Positions 27,256-35,662 of a stretch of DNA of 64,000 bases are shown piece after piece. Origin of the DNA: Tolypothrix sp. PCC 7910. Its GTDB lineage: Bacteria > Cyanobacteriota > Cyanobacteriia > Cyanobacteriales > Nostocaceae. The DNA is taken from positions 2,295,501-2,359,500 of the forward strand of contig NZ_CP050440.1 of the NCBI RefSeq assembly GCF_011769525.1, written 5' to 3'. The first letter of the stretch is position 1. Each line of letters begins with the position of its first letter. Made by a program: the position numbers and the translations under genes. The notes beneath the pieces are model-generated. The model ran no database searches, was not told the DNA's origin, and saw only the letters and a program-made list of their open reading frames with translations.

Positions 27256-28071
27256 CTAGAGTGTGCGAACAATTCTAAAACCAACATTGTTCAACATTTC
27301 ACTTGCATAATTAAACTGGCGAGAACTAGAACGGCATAAAAACGGCTCATTACGCCATGAACCACCACGCATAAGACGAATATTATTATCATCACTTTCT
27401 AGCCAAGCATCTCCGTTTGTAGGTGCTTTATCATAATTTTGATGCCAATTATCTAAACACCATTCCCAAACTAACCCATGCATATCAAACAATCCAAAGG
27501 AATTTGCAACCTGAAAACTACCCACTTCAGAAGTTTTTTCACGATAAATTCCTTTAGGTTCTGAGCGATAAGCGAAGGTTGCATCGTAATTAGCTAGATT
27601 GAAGTTAAGAGTTTCTCCAAAGTGAAAAGGAGTTGTAGTTCCAGCACGACAAGCATATTCCCACTCTGCTTCGCTAGGAAGACGATACTTATGACCTGTA
27701 TTGTGAGATAAGCGATCGCAAAATTCCATAGCATCAAACCAAGAAACTTGAGTTATAGGGTGGTTATTACCTCCTTGACGAGATGGACGAAGCTTCAGCT
27801 TTTGAGACACTTGTGGTAAAGAAGCGATTTGTTTCCACTGCATTTGTGTAATGGGATATTTGCTCATCAAAAATGGTTCAATTTTCGCTAAATGCTGAGG
27901 TTTTTCATTCGAGTATCGCTTACCTTCTGATTCTGGTGAACCCATCCAGAATTGTCCTGCCGGAATATAAACCATCTCCAATATAAGCCCATTGCCAAGT
28001 TCTTCTTTTAAACAGCAAGCTTGTCCTTGGTAAGACTCTATTTCTTTACCTTGGGAATTTACTGTAACCAC
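27256..28071 (-). CDS. SUMF1/FGE-like domain protein (3' part of a broken EAD-SUMF1 gene)
   Basis: This 271-residue frame carries a complete formylglycine-generating-enzyme-like (C-type lectin fold) domain: LEMVYIPAGQFWMGSPESE (about 31-49), NHPITQVSWFDAMEFCDRLS, YRLPSEAEWEYACRAGTTTPF, GLVWEWCLDNW, and RLMRGGSWRN to VGFRIVRTL. In conflict-type proteins this domain is an effector or sensor rather than a sulfatase maturase. The ATG at 28071 is probably not the original start: the same frame continues upstream as IPGIQTFDFSVV until an in-frame TAA at 28102-28104, then into an effector-associated domain. It may still be translated alone. See the larger pseudogene entry. Confidence 0.8.
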   Translation of the reverse strand: MVTVNSQGKEIESYQGQACCLKEELGNGLILEMVYIPAGQFWMGSPESEGKRYSNEKPQHLAKIEPFLMSKYPITQMQWKQIASLPQVSQKLKLRPSRQGGNNHPITQVSWFDAMEFCDRLSHNTGHKYRLPSEAEWEYACRAGTTTPFHFGETLNFNLANYDATFAYRSEPKGIYREKTSEVGSFQVANSFGLFDMHGLVWEWCLDNWHQNYDKAPTNGDAWLESDDNNIRLMRGGSWRNEPFLCRSSSRQFNYASEMLNNVGFRIVRTL

Positions 28072-28409
28072 GCTAAAATCAAATGTTTGGATTCCAGGAA
28101 TTTATGGAACAATTAGTTTTTTATCTTGTTGTGCTTTTAATTCTTCTGTATGGTTCAGGTTAGAAACAGAAGGAAGCGATTTATTATTCGTCAGGTCGTG
28201 AAATTGATTCTCCCATTGTCTAGGTTCTAAAACTTCAATTTCTGCAATAAAATTGTTTAATTTATTCTTAGCATCCCAGCCGACAAAGTCACTATTTACA
28301 AGTGCCTCTATAAATCGCAGTACCTCCGCTTGTCCTTCAAAAAATAAAAGTTCAATTAACTGTGAAAAAAAGACATTATTACTACTAGAAATATTGTTTA
28401 TAGCGTTTC

Positions 28410-29012
28410 TCAGTCTGGTGAAGTACAGTAACAAGAATGGGTAAACCAATTATAAATATCATTTAACGAGACTTGATTAAAAGCACTTTCAATTGCTTTT
28501 GCTAAGTCTGGATAACTTCTAGCTCCAATAGAACGTAGTAAAGTTTTAATTTTTGACCAACAGTTTTCAATTGGTGAAAAATCCGGGGAATATGGTGGTA
28601 AATAAATCAATTTAGCTCCAGCAGCTTCGATTAATTTCTCAATATCTCTACCTTTATGAATTGAACAATTATCCATGATTACACAAGCGCCTTCCCACAG
28701 AAGAGGAACTAATTTTTGAGAAATGTAAGCCTCAAATGTTAGCCCGTCAGATGCTCCTAAAATACTATATTGACTAATCACACCTTTGAGAGCAATCGCT
28801 CCAATTATGGAGACATTTTTACAGCGTTTTTGAGGTCGCGACCCATGAGCTCTTTTACCTTTTTTAGAACGAGCAGAGTGTCTTATTAAAGATAGATTAG
28901 CTCCGGCTTCGTCAATAAAGACAAGGTTTTCCGCTGGTATACCATGAAGTTGAAGCCAGAACTGTACTCTTAATAATTGAACTCTTTCAGTCTCTTTTTC
29001 GGAGGCGTGCAA
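28410..29012 (-). CDS. IS630-A transposase, catalytic (DDE) part, frame -1
   Basis: DDE superfamily endonuclease domain (200 residues): FIDEAGANLSLIRHSARSKK (first Asp), VIMDNCSIHKGRDI (second Asp), and LPPYSPDFSPIENCWSKIK (catalytic Glu). All three acidic residues are present. It overlaps the helix-turn-helix frame (28970-29365) and is offset by -1. The overlap contains a run of nine adenines on the coding strand (ATAAGCCTTAAAAAAAAACA), a classic slippery site. -1 slippage there gives SLKKKTLHASEKETERVQ, joining the two frames into one transposase. The TGA stop lies within the inverted repeat. Confidence 0.88.
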   Translation of the reverse strand: MHASEKETERVQLLRVQFWLQLHGIPAENLVFIDEAGANLSLIRHSARSKKGKRAHGSRPQKRCKNVSIIGAIALKGVISQYSILGASDGLTFEAYISQKLVPLLWEGACVIMDNCSIHKGRDIEKLIEAAGAKLIYLPPYSPDFSPIENCWSKIKTLLRSIGARSYPDLAKAIESAFNQVSLNDIYNWFTHSCYCTSPD

Positions 29013-29365
29013 TGTTTTTTTTTAAGGCTTATTTCTATCCTCTGTAACATCCTGTCTACCGTAGATATACCAACTGTTATCCCTGTTTTTTCTTTGAGAA
29101 TGAAGCGGATTTCTTTTAAGGTCGCATCATTTTTAGCTTCAACTATTTCTTCCAGAATCTTAATTTGTTCTTCGTTGAGCTTTGGAGGAGTTTGTTTTGT
29201 CCTAACTTTAGGAGCGATACTTGCTGTTTCTCTATATTGCTTTAGTAATTTCTCAATAAAACCTAAACTGACACAAAATTTGTTTGCTAATTGACGTTGT
29301 GATATTCCACCTGATAAGTATGTATCCAATATTTTTTGGCGAAAGTCCAGGGAATATGGTTTCAT
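28970..29365 (-). CDS. IS630-A transposase, helix-turn-helix part, frame 0
   Basis: 131 residues: MKPYSLDFRQKILDTYLSGG, then SQRQLANKFCVSLGFIEKLL, a homeodomain-like DNA-binding region, a linker, and a second winged-helix-type segment (TLKEIRFILKEKTGITVGISTVDRML). Without frameshifting it ends LKKKHCTPPKKRLKEFNY; with -1 slippage on the A9 run it continues into the DDE domain. Usual first half of an IS630-type transposase. Confidence 0.85.
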   Translation of the reverse strand: MKPYSLDFRQKILDTYLSGGISQRQLANKFCVSLGFIEKLLKQYRETASIAPKVRTKQTPPKLNEEQIKILEEIVEAKNDATLKEIRFILKEKTGITVGISTVDRMLQRIEISLKKKHCTPPKKRLKEFNY

Positions 29366-29580
29366 TTTTACCCTTGAGTAGATACACTGATTTATTTTAA
29401 TTACTGTACTTCATTAGACTGGTAAACGCTATATTCTGTTAAGTAGGTAATCAAACCCTATGAAACTTAAAAGAGCCCTACGCTCGTCAACAGTATGAGT
29501 TGCTGGTATATTTATTAATAACCGTATTAGTTGTGACCTGATGTGCATAGTCATTAAATTCTATATACTTAGATAAAATA

Positions 29581-30714
29581 TAGGACTAGTATTTGATTTC
29601 TGAAAAAACTCCGTACATCTGAAGAGACAGAAAATCAAACGTAGTGTTTCGGAGAAACCACTCAAACATCCATTTTAAATGGCGGAATGTGGGAATTAAA
29701 GCACAAAAACGCCTCACCCAGGTTTTTGCTTGTAACCAAATATCTTCTATAGGGTTTTGTGATGGGCAATTAGGGGCAAAGCGAACGCAAGTAATTTTCC
29801 ATTGCTCTGGAGGTAAACCTTGATTTACTTCACCCAAAAAGTTTTGAACCAAATGTGAACGATGATAAGAAGCACCATCCCAAAGAAGAAGCAATCTTTG
29901 GTTGGGAGAAGAGTCTAATAAATAACGCAAATAATCAATTGTATTATTTGAATTACCAGCATTATATGCTTTCAGAAGTAACTTACCATCGAGATAATCA
30001 ACTGCCCCATAATATGTCTGTTTATCTCGTTCGTTAACAACTTCAATTGCTATTTCTTGGTCAGTTTTGCCCCAGACATAACCAGTTAAATCTCCCCATA
30101 ACAGATGGCACTCATCTATTAGTAATACTCTCAGTTTTCGGGCTTCTATTTGCTCTCTATTGCTTGCCAACAATGTTTCAATCTGTTTTTTTTTACAGCA
30201 ACAGCCTCCTGATCAGCCTTGGGATTCAAGCCAGTAGTCTTTTTCCAACTGATTCCTGCTGCCTCAAATAAATCGTAATAGCTTCGTTTTGATTCGTAAA
30301 TAACATCATATTCAAAAGCCAATTTGTACTCCAGTTCTCCAAGCTCCCAAATCTCCTTAGTTTGCAACCAACTTAATACTGTTGCTCGCTGTTCATCGCT
30401 CAGGTAACTCTTTCTCCCTTTATGATTTAAGCGCAGTCCCAAAATTCCATATTCTTGGTAAGCAAGATCCAACTTGTTATCGAACCAACTGACACATCTA
30501 AAATTGTTTGAATTTCTTCATACTTATAGCCTTGATAAACTAGCTTCACTGCCAAAGCTTTTCTTACCTCACGAGCATCTGGGCGACTATCTATAAATTC
30601 TTGTAGTTCTGCGATCGCCATTTCTATATGCTGATTTATCATTGTTCGTTATTAGACAGATATCTCTGTCCGTATTATCTCGCAGTTTTTTTCAGAAATC
30701 AAATATGATTCCTA
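29581..30714 (-). mobile_element. IS630-family insertion sequence B
   Basis: About 1,134 bp with inverted ends. The left is TAGGACTAGTATTTGATTTC and the right, on the other strand, is TAGGAATCATATTTGATTTC, both then TGAAAAAA-CT. TA dinucleotides flank both ends (29579-29580 and 30715-30716). It sits between the EAD-trypsin gene (stop at 30724) and the EAD-SUMF1 start (29554), 24 bp from the latter. It is unrelated in sequence to element A. A MITE-like derivative is at 16978-17199, and a lone end-like sequence at about 63283-63306. Confidence 0.78.
29586..30642 (-). pseudogene. IS630-B transposase in three frames
   Basis: Three overlapping frames make one transposase. 30642-30427 is the helix-turn-helix part (RDAREVRKALAVKLVYQG, then YKYEEIQTILDVSVGSITSW). 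30472-30146 is the middle (LAYQEYGILGLRLNHKGRKS and FEAAGISWKK). 30173-29586 is the DDE part (LLIDECHLLWGDLTG, LLLWDGASYHRS, and QNPIEDIWLQAK, with all three acidic residues). The second junction lies on a nine-adenine run (CTGTAAAAAAAAACAG), where -1 slippage would give VKKKQIETLLASN, probably programmed as in element A. The first junction, near 30460, has no slippery run, so it looks like a genuine inactivating indel. Confidence 0.72.
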
Positions 30715-30723
30715 TATACAAAA

Positions 30724-31791
30724 CTAAGTATTTTTCGTATTTATAAGTAAGTCTAAAATTTCTGACGGTAAGTCGGACAAAATACTCTCTATCAGTATGC
30801 CTTCATTCCTAAAGTAACGCTGTTGAGTTGTTGGCTCTAAAATATTACCTCCTGCATGATGTAGCGCAATAACTTCCCAAAAATCATTCAATACAGGCGA
30901 ACCAGATGAGCCTTGCAAGGTAGAAGTAACATACTGCACTACATTACCCCCCACATATTGAACAAAATTATTCTGAAGAGAAATCTGTTTTGGTTGCCCT
31001 TGTGGATGCTGAATAATATTGACTCGGCTATCACGCCTGATTTCTGTAGGTAGCCGTGACAACTGCAACCAACCCCATTTTTTTCCAGGTTCTCCTGCAA
31101 TTTCAACTACAGTATAATCAAGAGATTGGTTAGTATGAAAAATTCCCTTAGATTTAGGGCGGTATTCATCAGTTATTTGAGCTTCACCTTGAAAATTCTC
31201 TTCATAATTAAAACGCAAAATCGTACCAGACAGTAAATCTGAACTTGGTAGAACGTGATTGTTAGTTAATAATAAATTTGGAGCAACAAGAAACCCTGTA
31301 CCTGACCAGCGTTCTTGGCTAGTTCGTACTCCGATATAGGCAACCGACCGCGCAACCTCAAGCCCATGCTGCAAAAATGAAATTGGACGTAGGGTATTTT
31401 CTCCAATAATTTTCTCGAATATATCTGCTGTAGTTTCTCTGGCTCGCCAGTTATTTATGGCTGGTAATGCAGCTATTGGGGTCATCATGTCATATTTTGT
31501 TAGCAGCATATCTAAAAATAGTTGCTGCTGCACGCCCACAAAGCTCTTCAAGGTATTTAAAAATAGCCCTAATGCCTCATGATCATAAGTTAAACGCCCA
31601 TATTTAGATAAATAGCTGACTATCTCACTAACAGCCACAAATGAAGCCCCAGAAATATCAATCATTGGTATCAATTGTTTCAAATCTGCTAGCTCCAAAA
31701 TTTGTTGCCGCGATCGCTCTGTAGCTAGTTCTGGTATATCTTTGAGAAGAGTGATTAATTGTTTGCGGTCTTCAACTTCTAAATTGACCAT
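30724..31791 (-). CDS. Effector-associated domain fused to trypsin-like serine peptidase
   Basis: 355 residues. The N-terminal 110 form an effector-associated domain (RKQLITLLKDIPELATERSR, then LTYDHEALGLFLNTLKSFVG). Residues about 140-345 are a trypsin-like (S1/V8-type) peptidase with catalytic His in LLTNNHVLPS, Asp in QSLDYTVVEI and Ser in LQGSSGSPVL. There is no signal peptide, so it acts in the cytosol. In bacterial conflict systems, EAD-linked trypsin modules are thought to be proteolytic effectors recruited by a sensor NTPase carrying a matching EAD. It was originally the first gene of an operon with EAD-SUMF1, about 33 bp away before insertion of IS630-B. The triad is intact, so it may still function. 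Confidence 0.88.
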   Translation of the reverse strand: MVNLEVEDRKQLITLLKDIPELATERSRQQILELADLKQLIPMIDISGASFVAVSEIVSYLSKYGRLTYDHEALGLFLNTLKSFVGVQQQLFLDMLLTKYDMMTPIAALPAINNWRARETTADIFEKIIGENTLRPISFLQHGLEVARSVAYIGVRTSQERWSGTGFLVAPNLLLTNNHVLPSSDLLSGTILRFNYEENFQGEAQITDEYRPKSKGIFHTNQSLDYTVVEIAGEPGKKWGWLQLSRLPTEIRRDSRVNIIQHPQGQPKQISLQNNFVQYVGGNVVQYVTSTLQGSSGSPVLNDFWEVIALHHAGGNILEPTTQQRYFRNEGILIESILSDLPSEILDLLINTKNT

Positions 31792-31930
31792 ATCTAGAAC
31801 CTTTATTTGCAGAGCATTAGCTATGCTGACAAAATTCTAATCTAACAGGAATAAAATTATACGTTATTCAGCTTTGCTGAAGCTAACAAGTACTTTCATC
31901 GCTGTAACATATCCTACCTAAAATTTCCCA

Positions 31931-31959
31931 TAAAAAATTCCCTCAGAATTTCTGAGGGA
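31931..31959 (-). terminator. Rho-independent terminator of the site-2 protease gene
   Basis: TCCCTCAGAA (31939-31948) is a 10-bp inverted repeat with TTCTGAGGGA (31950-31959). On the minus strand the hairpin is followed by ATTTTTTATG. It lies 32 bp past the stop of the protease gene. Confidence 0.85.
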
Positions 31960-31990
31960 GGTTCGAGAAGGAGTCTATGTGATGGGAAAA

Positions 31991-33124
31991 CTATGCAGGG
32001 TTAAATTGAGATCTGCGTTGTAGTAGTTGGATAATCGCAGCTTTCTCTAAAATTCCCACGAGTACGCCATTTTCACGAATTACAGGAAGTGCAGAGATTT
32101 GTTGTTGTTCGAGTAGCTGAACTACTTCTACTAATGGCTTGTCTGATTGGACTGTGGTTGATTCTGCAATGGGTCGCATGACTTGTTGAACTTGAGTGTC
32201 CGACCATTCGGTTGTGGGGATGGTTCGCAAATCATGAGCTGCGATCGCACCTACTAATTGTCCTTCATCGTCAGTCACTAAGAAGCGATGCCATTGTTCT
32301 CCACTTAAGATGCGTTCATCAGCGAATTCTCTGAGAGTTAGGTTAGCAGAAACAATCGGGCTATTTGGGGTGACAACATCTGCAGCAGTTAAACCTGTGA
32401 GTTTTTCTTGGACTTTGGCAAATTGTGCGGCGTTACCTGCGTTTTGCAGTAAGAAGAAACCGATTAACAAGTTCCAGATATTCGCAAAGCTACCGAAGAA
32501 TAGTATGGGAAGTAAACCAGAAGCGATCGCAACCCAACCAAATATCTGTCCAACTCGACTAGCAAAGGTCACGCCTTTATAAGGATTGCCTGTAATCTTC
32601 CAAACTAAGGCTTTCAGTATATTTCCACCATCTAAGGGTAAGCCAGGAATGAGGTTAAATAGCGCTAATGCCAGGTTAACAGCAGCTAAAACACCTAGTA
32701 TTGCGGCGAGTGGCCCGGTGGCGGCGGTGGCGTAACCAATACCTGTAGTTAAACCGCAGATTAATAGACTAACTAACGGCCCTGCGATCGCTACCCAAAA
32801 AGCTTCGCCTGGAGTTTTCGATTCTTTCTCTAAGCTGGCTAAACCACCAAATATAAATAATGTGATTGATTTAACATCAATTCCTTGGCGAATAGCTACA
32901 AAGCTATGTCCTAATTCATGGGCGACAACAGAGGCAAATAACAACAGCGCTGTCATCAATCCTAGTACTAAAGCTAGTCCTCCAGATAATTGCGGGAATT
33001 GCCCCATCAGTCCGCTGCTATAAGTCCAAGTTACTAAACCCAGAACTACAAACCACGACGGATGGATATAGAAGGGAATCCCGAAGAGATTACCAACGCG
33101 TATTGTGCCATTCATGTCGTTCAC
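31991..33124 (-). CDS. Site-2 protease family metallopeptidase with CBS pair
   Basis: A 377-residue polytopic M50 (S2P/SpoIVFB-like) protease. The zinc motif is SVVAHELGHSFVA (HExxH, about 65-77) and the third ligand region is IPGLPLDGGNILKALVW (about 162-178, DGG motif). About six membrane helices come before residue 230, and two CBS domains (about 250-370) end the protein (MRPIAESTTVQSDKPLVEVV, LPVIRENGVLVGIL). CBS domains usually bind adenine nucleotides and regulate such proteases. Substrate is unknown; relatives perform intramembrane proteolysis of anti-sigma factors. It is monocistronic, with its own terminator. Confidence 0.93.
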   Translation of the reverse strand: MNDMNGTIRVGNLFGIPFYIHPSWFVVLGLVTWTYSSGLMGQFPQLSGGLALVLGLMTALLLFASVVAHELGHSFVAIRQGIDVKSITLFIFGGLASLEKESKTPGEAFWVAIAGPLVSLLICGLTTGIGYATAATGPLAAILGVLAAVNLALALFNLIPGLPLDGGNILKALVWKITGNPYKGVTFASRVGQIFGWVAIASGLLPILFFGSFANIWNLLIGFFLLQNAGNAAQFAKVQEKLTGLTAADVVTPNSPIVSANLTLREFADERILSGEQWHRFLVTDDEGQLVGAIAAHDLRTIPTTEWSDTQVQQVMRPIAESTTVQSDKPLVEVVQLLEQQQISALPVIRENGVLVGILEKAAIIQLLQRRSQFNPA

Positions 33125-33240
33125 CTTTGATTTCTGCTTCTAGAGGTTTGCTTTCATTCCTCTTGATGTTTTTAGTGTAACGAAATGTAAACGAAAATTA
33201 ATCTTTCTGTTGGTAGGGGTGTCCGTCTTTATCGGTGCGG

Positions 33241-34161
33241 TTATTTCGATTTAGCTGTGTTTACAGATGTCGGCAAAGCGTAAAAACCTAAATGATTGCC
33301 AACTGGACGTTCCCGCATAGGTAGTTTGGTATGAACAGGCGCATTTAATATCTTTGCGCCATCAGCCTTTCCCACAACTAATGTCACTGAACCGCCACCA
33401 TCCATATTGATTGCACTATCAGCGCCTAAATCTATAGCAGTCTTGGTTAATTCAGTGAGAGTCAATCCTTCACTATAGAAAGGTTGTTTGCCATCTACAG
33501 CAATTAGCCAGAGTTTGTTACCCTCTCGGTTAATTGCTGCTGCTAAACGTGGGTAAGGTTTATTTTCTTGCAGATGAGAAATTACAGGTTTACCATCAGT
33601 AACTAAAATTTCTTGCCCTGTAATGGCTTGAAATGTATCTTGTGGGCATTTGCCACTAGCGAAGATTTGCGCCAGATTATTTTGGGCAAAGCACAGCACA
33701 GCCTTATTTACTTCTGGGTTGGAATAACGATGTCCATTAGAAATGACTTCTCCTAAAGGATAGGAAGGATCGCCGCTATGGGGATAGTAGTCCCAAGGAG
33801 ATTTTTCATAAAAATGGTGGAAGTAGCCACCATTTACCGCCAATTGCAGCTTAAATTTATTCAGAAATGCTGAAGTAGTTTGGGCATTAGTTTTTTTACC
33901 TTTTTCAGGTAGGCCGGGAGTTACCAAAGCTTTAACCCCCGGTGCTGTCAAGTCAATAGTGACGATATGAAGCATCACTGGACGCGGCTGGGAAACAGCG
34001 CGACGTTGATACACAATCCCCTGAAACAATACTTGCTGGCGATCGCTTCGGGACGGACGTAAAATACATAACCATCCATAGAACAGTGCGGGTGCTAAAA
34101 GCAAGCTAGAAAGACCTGCTAGCAAAAATCTTCTGATGTAAACTTTGTAGCGATGATGCAT
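33241..34161 (-). CDS. Phosphodiester glycosidase (NAGPA-domain) family protein
   Basis: A 306-residue protein with an N-terminal membrane anchor or uncleaved signal (FLLAGLSSLLLAPALFYGWL, about 13-32). The body matches the NAGPA/phosphodiester glycosidase domain: VMLHIVTIDLTAPGVKALVTP, FLNKFKLQLAVNGGYFHHF (about 101-119), RLAAAINREGNKLWLIAVDG, and the active-site-like GADSAINMDGGGSVTLV (about 246-262). Relatives cleave glycan phosphodiesters outside the membrane. The substrate in cyanobacteria is unknown; cell-envelope polysaccharide is a reasonable inference. Confidence 0.87.
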   Translation of the reverse strand: MHHRYKVYIRRFLLAGLSSLLLAPALFYGWLCILRPSRSDRQQVLFQGIVYQRRAVSQPRPVMLHIVTIDLTAPGVKALVTPGLPEKGKKTNAQTTSAFLNKFKLQLAVNGGYFHHFYEKSPWDYYPHSGDPSYPLGEVISNGHRYSNPEVNKAVLCFAQNNLAQIFASGKCPQDTFQAITGQEILVTDGKPVISHLQENKPYPRLAAAINREGNKLWLIAVDGKQPFYSEGLTLTELTKTAIDLGADSAINMDGGGSVTLVVGKADGAKILNAPVHTKLPMRERPVGNHLGFYALPTSVNTAKSK

Positions 34162-34494
34162 AGCTCGATTAAGTAACAGCAGTTAATCTCATATTTATGC
34201 ACCCCAATATCAAAATTGCAGTCTATGTAATTCTGACGAAGAAATCTACTAACTAAAGTTATAGTGTTAGCCTAACGTACTGTCTGATATGTTGTGGTGC
34301 GTCAGAAAACTCTCTGCTTTCGTTCCAAAGATAAAAACCGCAATGGGAGATTTTTTCTAGAAATTCCTACCTACGACACTATCTAGATTTGTTAGTGTAG
34401 ACATAATGAAAATAGTGCTAATGGTGCTGGCGTAGTTAGGCAACTTCTATCGAGCGGTAAATCGTTATTAAAATTAATACTCAGAGAAAGAATT
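34162..34494. other. Divergent intergenic region
   Basis: 333 bp between divergent genes, presumably holding both promoters. No repeat, RNA gene or clear operator was recognised. Confidence 0.5.
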
Positions 34495-34998
34495 ATGACG
34501 GCATTTGAACCAAAAAGCATCCGTTCTTATAGCCAAGAAGATGTACAGCAAATTCTCCAGTTGGCGATCGCAAGTCATGCTGAAAATATAGATAGAGAAT
34601 TTTCTTATCAGGAGTTGGTAGAAATCGCCTCTGAGCTAGAAATTTCTCCAGATACCTTACAACTAGCAGAACGTGACTGGCAAGCGCAACAGAGCGAAGT
34701 GCAACGTCGGCAAGTTTTTAACCTTTACCGCCGAGGTAGATTTAAAAAGCGTTTGGGCAATTATACAATTATCAATGCTTTTTTTATCCTTGTTAATTTA
34801 ATTAGTGGTGGTGGTGTCTCTTGGGCGCTGTATATTTTGCTATTCTGTAGTTTCTTGGTAGGGCTTGATATCTGGAATACCTTCCAAACTCAAGGTGAAG
34901 ACTACGAAAAAGCTTTCCAACGCTGGAATCGCAAACACCAGATTAAACAAACTATCAATTCAGTTTTGAACAGGTGCTTTAAAGCATTGCAGACTTAA
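34495..34998 (+). CDS. 2TM-domain membrane protein
   Basis: A 167-residue protein. The N-terminal 70 residues are soluble and helical (SYSQEDVQQILQLAIASHAE, then FSYQELVEIASELEISPDTL), a segment that in cyanobacteria precedes the 2TM domain. Two membrane helices follow at about 95-112 and 115-132 (INAFFILVNLISGGGVSWAL, then YILLFCSFLVGLDIW), and a charged tail. AGAGAAAG precedes the start. Function unknown; the domain often accompanies regulatory proteins. Confidence 0.8.
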   Translation: MTAFEPKSIRSYSQEDVQQILQLAIASHAENIDREFSYQELVEIASELEISPDTLQLAERDWQAQQSEVQRRQVFNLYRRGRFKKRLGNYTIINAFFILVNLISGGGVSWALYILLFCSFLVGLDIWNTFQTQGEDYEKAFQRWNRKHQIKQTINSVLNRCFKALQT

Positions 34999-35131
34999 GT
35001 AGCAGGGCGAAATTAAAGATAACTGCTAAGGGCTGTCATTTGTCAGGGTTTCTGATGGCTAATAACTTATTTGGATATCATTCAATACTTGTGGGTTAAG
35101 GACACAAGGATAAAAGGCAAAACAAGAACCT

Positions 35132-35452
35132 TTAACCCTTACCTTTAACCTTTTCCCCCAACCATTGTTGATACTCTGCTGACTCCACCAACTCATAAGT
35201 ATCTCCCAAGGCTGCGGCAAACTTTTGTTCAATAGCCGCCAATTCTTCTGGCGGTATAGCTTGCCATTGCTCTTTTGTGGCCCAACGAACCACAAATATA
35301 ATTTCTGTAGGGTCTTGGGGATTAAGCCAAACTTCTTTACCCAGGAACCCTGGATATTGAGCCAGGGCTGTTGTCCAGATTTCCGCATCCTTCTGGATGT
35401 AGATTTCCCGCATCTGGGAAGCAATTTTAAACCTGAGGAATTCTATAACCAC
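35132..35452 (-). CDS. TIGR03792-type (ABM-like fold) protein
   Basis: A small protein of the cyanobacterial TIGR03792 family, distantly like antibiotic-biosynthesis monooxygenases: VVIEFLRFK, then IQKDAEIWTTALAQYPGFLG, EVWLNPQDPTEIIFVVRWAT, and EQWQAIPPEELAAIEQKFA. I prefer the GTG start at 35452 (106 residues, MVIEF), because an AAGGA motif is 9 bases upstream and homologues begin there. ATG 35461 and TTG 35485 are alternatives. The C-terminal ten residues (EKVKGKG) are basic and look like low-complexity read-through. Function unknown. Confidence 0.8.
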   Translation of the reverse strand: MVIEFLRFKIASQMREIYIQKDAEIWTTALAQYPGFLGKEVWLNPQDPTEIIFVVRWATKEQWQAIPPEELAAIEQKFAAALGDTYELVESAEYQQWLGEKVKGKG

Positions 35453-35662
35453 TCCCTGCATTCCTTGTATTTGCCAATTTGCCAAAATAGAGTTGTAGGC
35501 TAGAGTAACTACGCTTTTAGCATAGCTGAATTGTGTAGAAGTTAGAGCAAGGGCTGGCTGTCTTAAAATTAGGGGCTAGGGACTAGAGAAGAGTGATTAT
35601 CATGTTTGGTTGTGGGATTTTCCCGTGATTGGCTAGTTTTAAATAATTAAGAGGAAGGGAGT

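Larger units (their letters stand above)
28401..29431 (-). mobile_element. IS630-family insertion sequence A
   Basis: 1,031 bp with terminal inverted repeats of about 31 bp (27 identical). The left end begins TAGCGTTTCTCAGTCTGGTG; the right end, on the other strand, begins TAGCGTTTACCAGTCTAATG; both continue GAAGTACAGTAA. TA dinucleotides flank both sides (28399-28400 and 29432-29433), the target duplication of IS630/Tc1-mariner elements. It interrupts the EAD part of the EAD-SUMF1 gene cleanly, with the reading frame restored when the element plus one TA is removed. Confidence 0.88.
27256..29554 (-). pseudogene. Effector-associated domain (EAD)-SUMF1 gene, split by an IS and a nonsense codon
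   Basis: Removing the insertion sequence at 28401-29431 and one TA copy joins two in-frame halves. 29554-29434 encodes MTMHIRSQLIRLLINIPATH and on to GFDYLLNR. 28398-28105 encodes NNISSSNNVFFSQLIELL and the rest of an effector-associated domain (LRFIEALVNSDFVGWD, then LEPRQW). The frame, broken only by TAA at 28102-28104, continues into the SUMF1 domain to 27256. The restored product would be about 420 residues: EAD about 1-100, linker, SUMF1 about 165-415. EAD domains recruit effectors through homotypic contacts in bacterial NTP-dependent conflict systems. The upstream EAD-trypsin gene would have been the partner. Confidence 0.75.

Noticed and set aside
28102-28449. A stand-alone 115-residue protein starting inside the IS630-A left end
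   Set aside because: Its first residues are IS sequence, and the remainder is the interrupted EAD part of the EAD-SUMF1 gene.
35059-35424. Alternative minus-strand frame over the TIGR03792-type gene
   Set aside because: It is out of frame with the conserved family sequence and is Trp/Lys-rich, as shadows often are.
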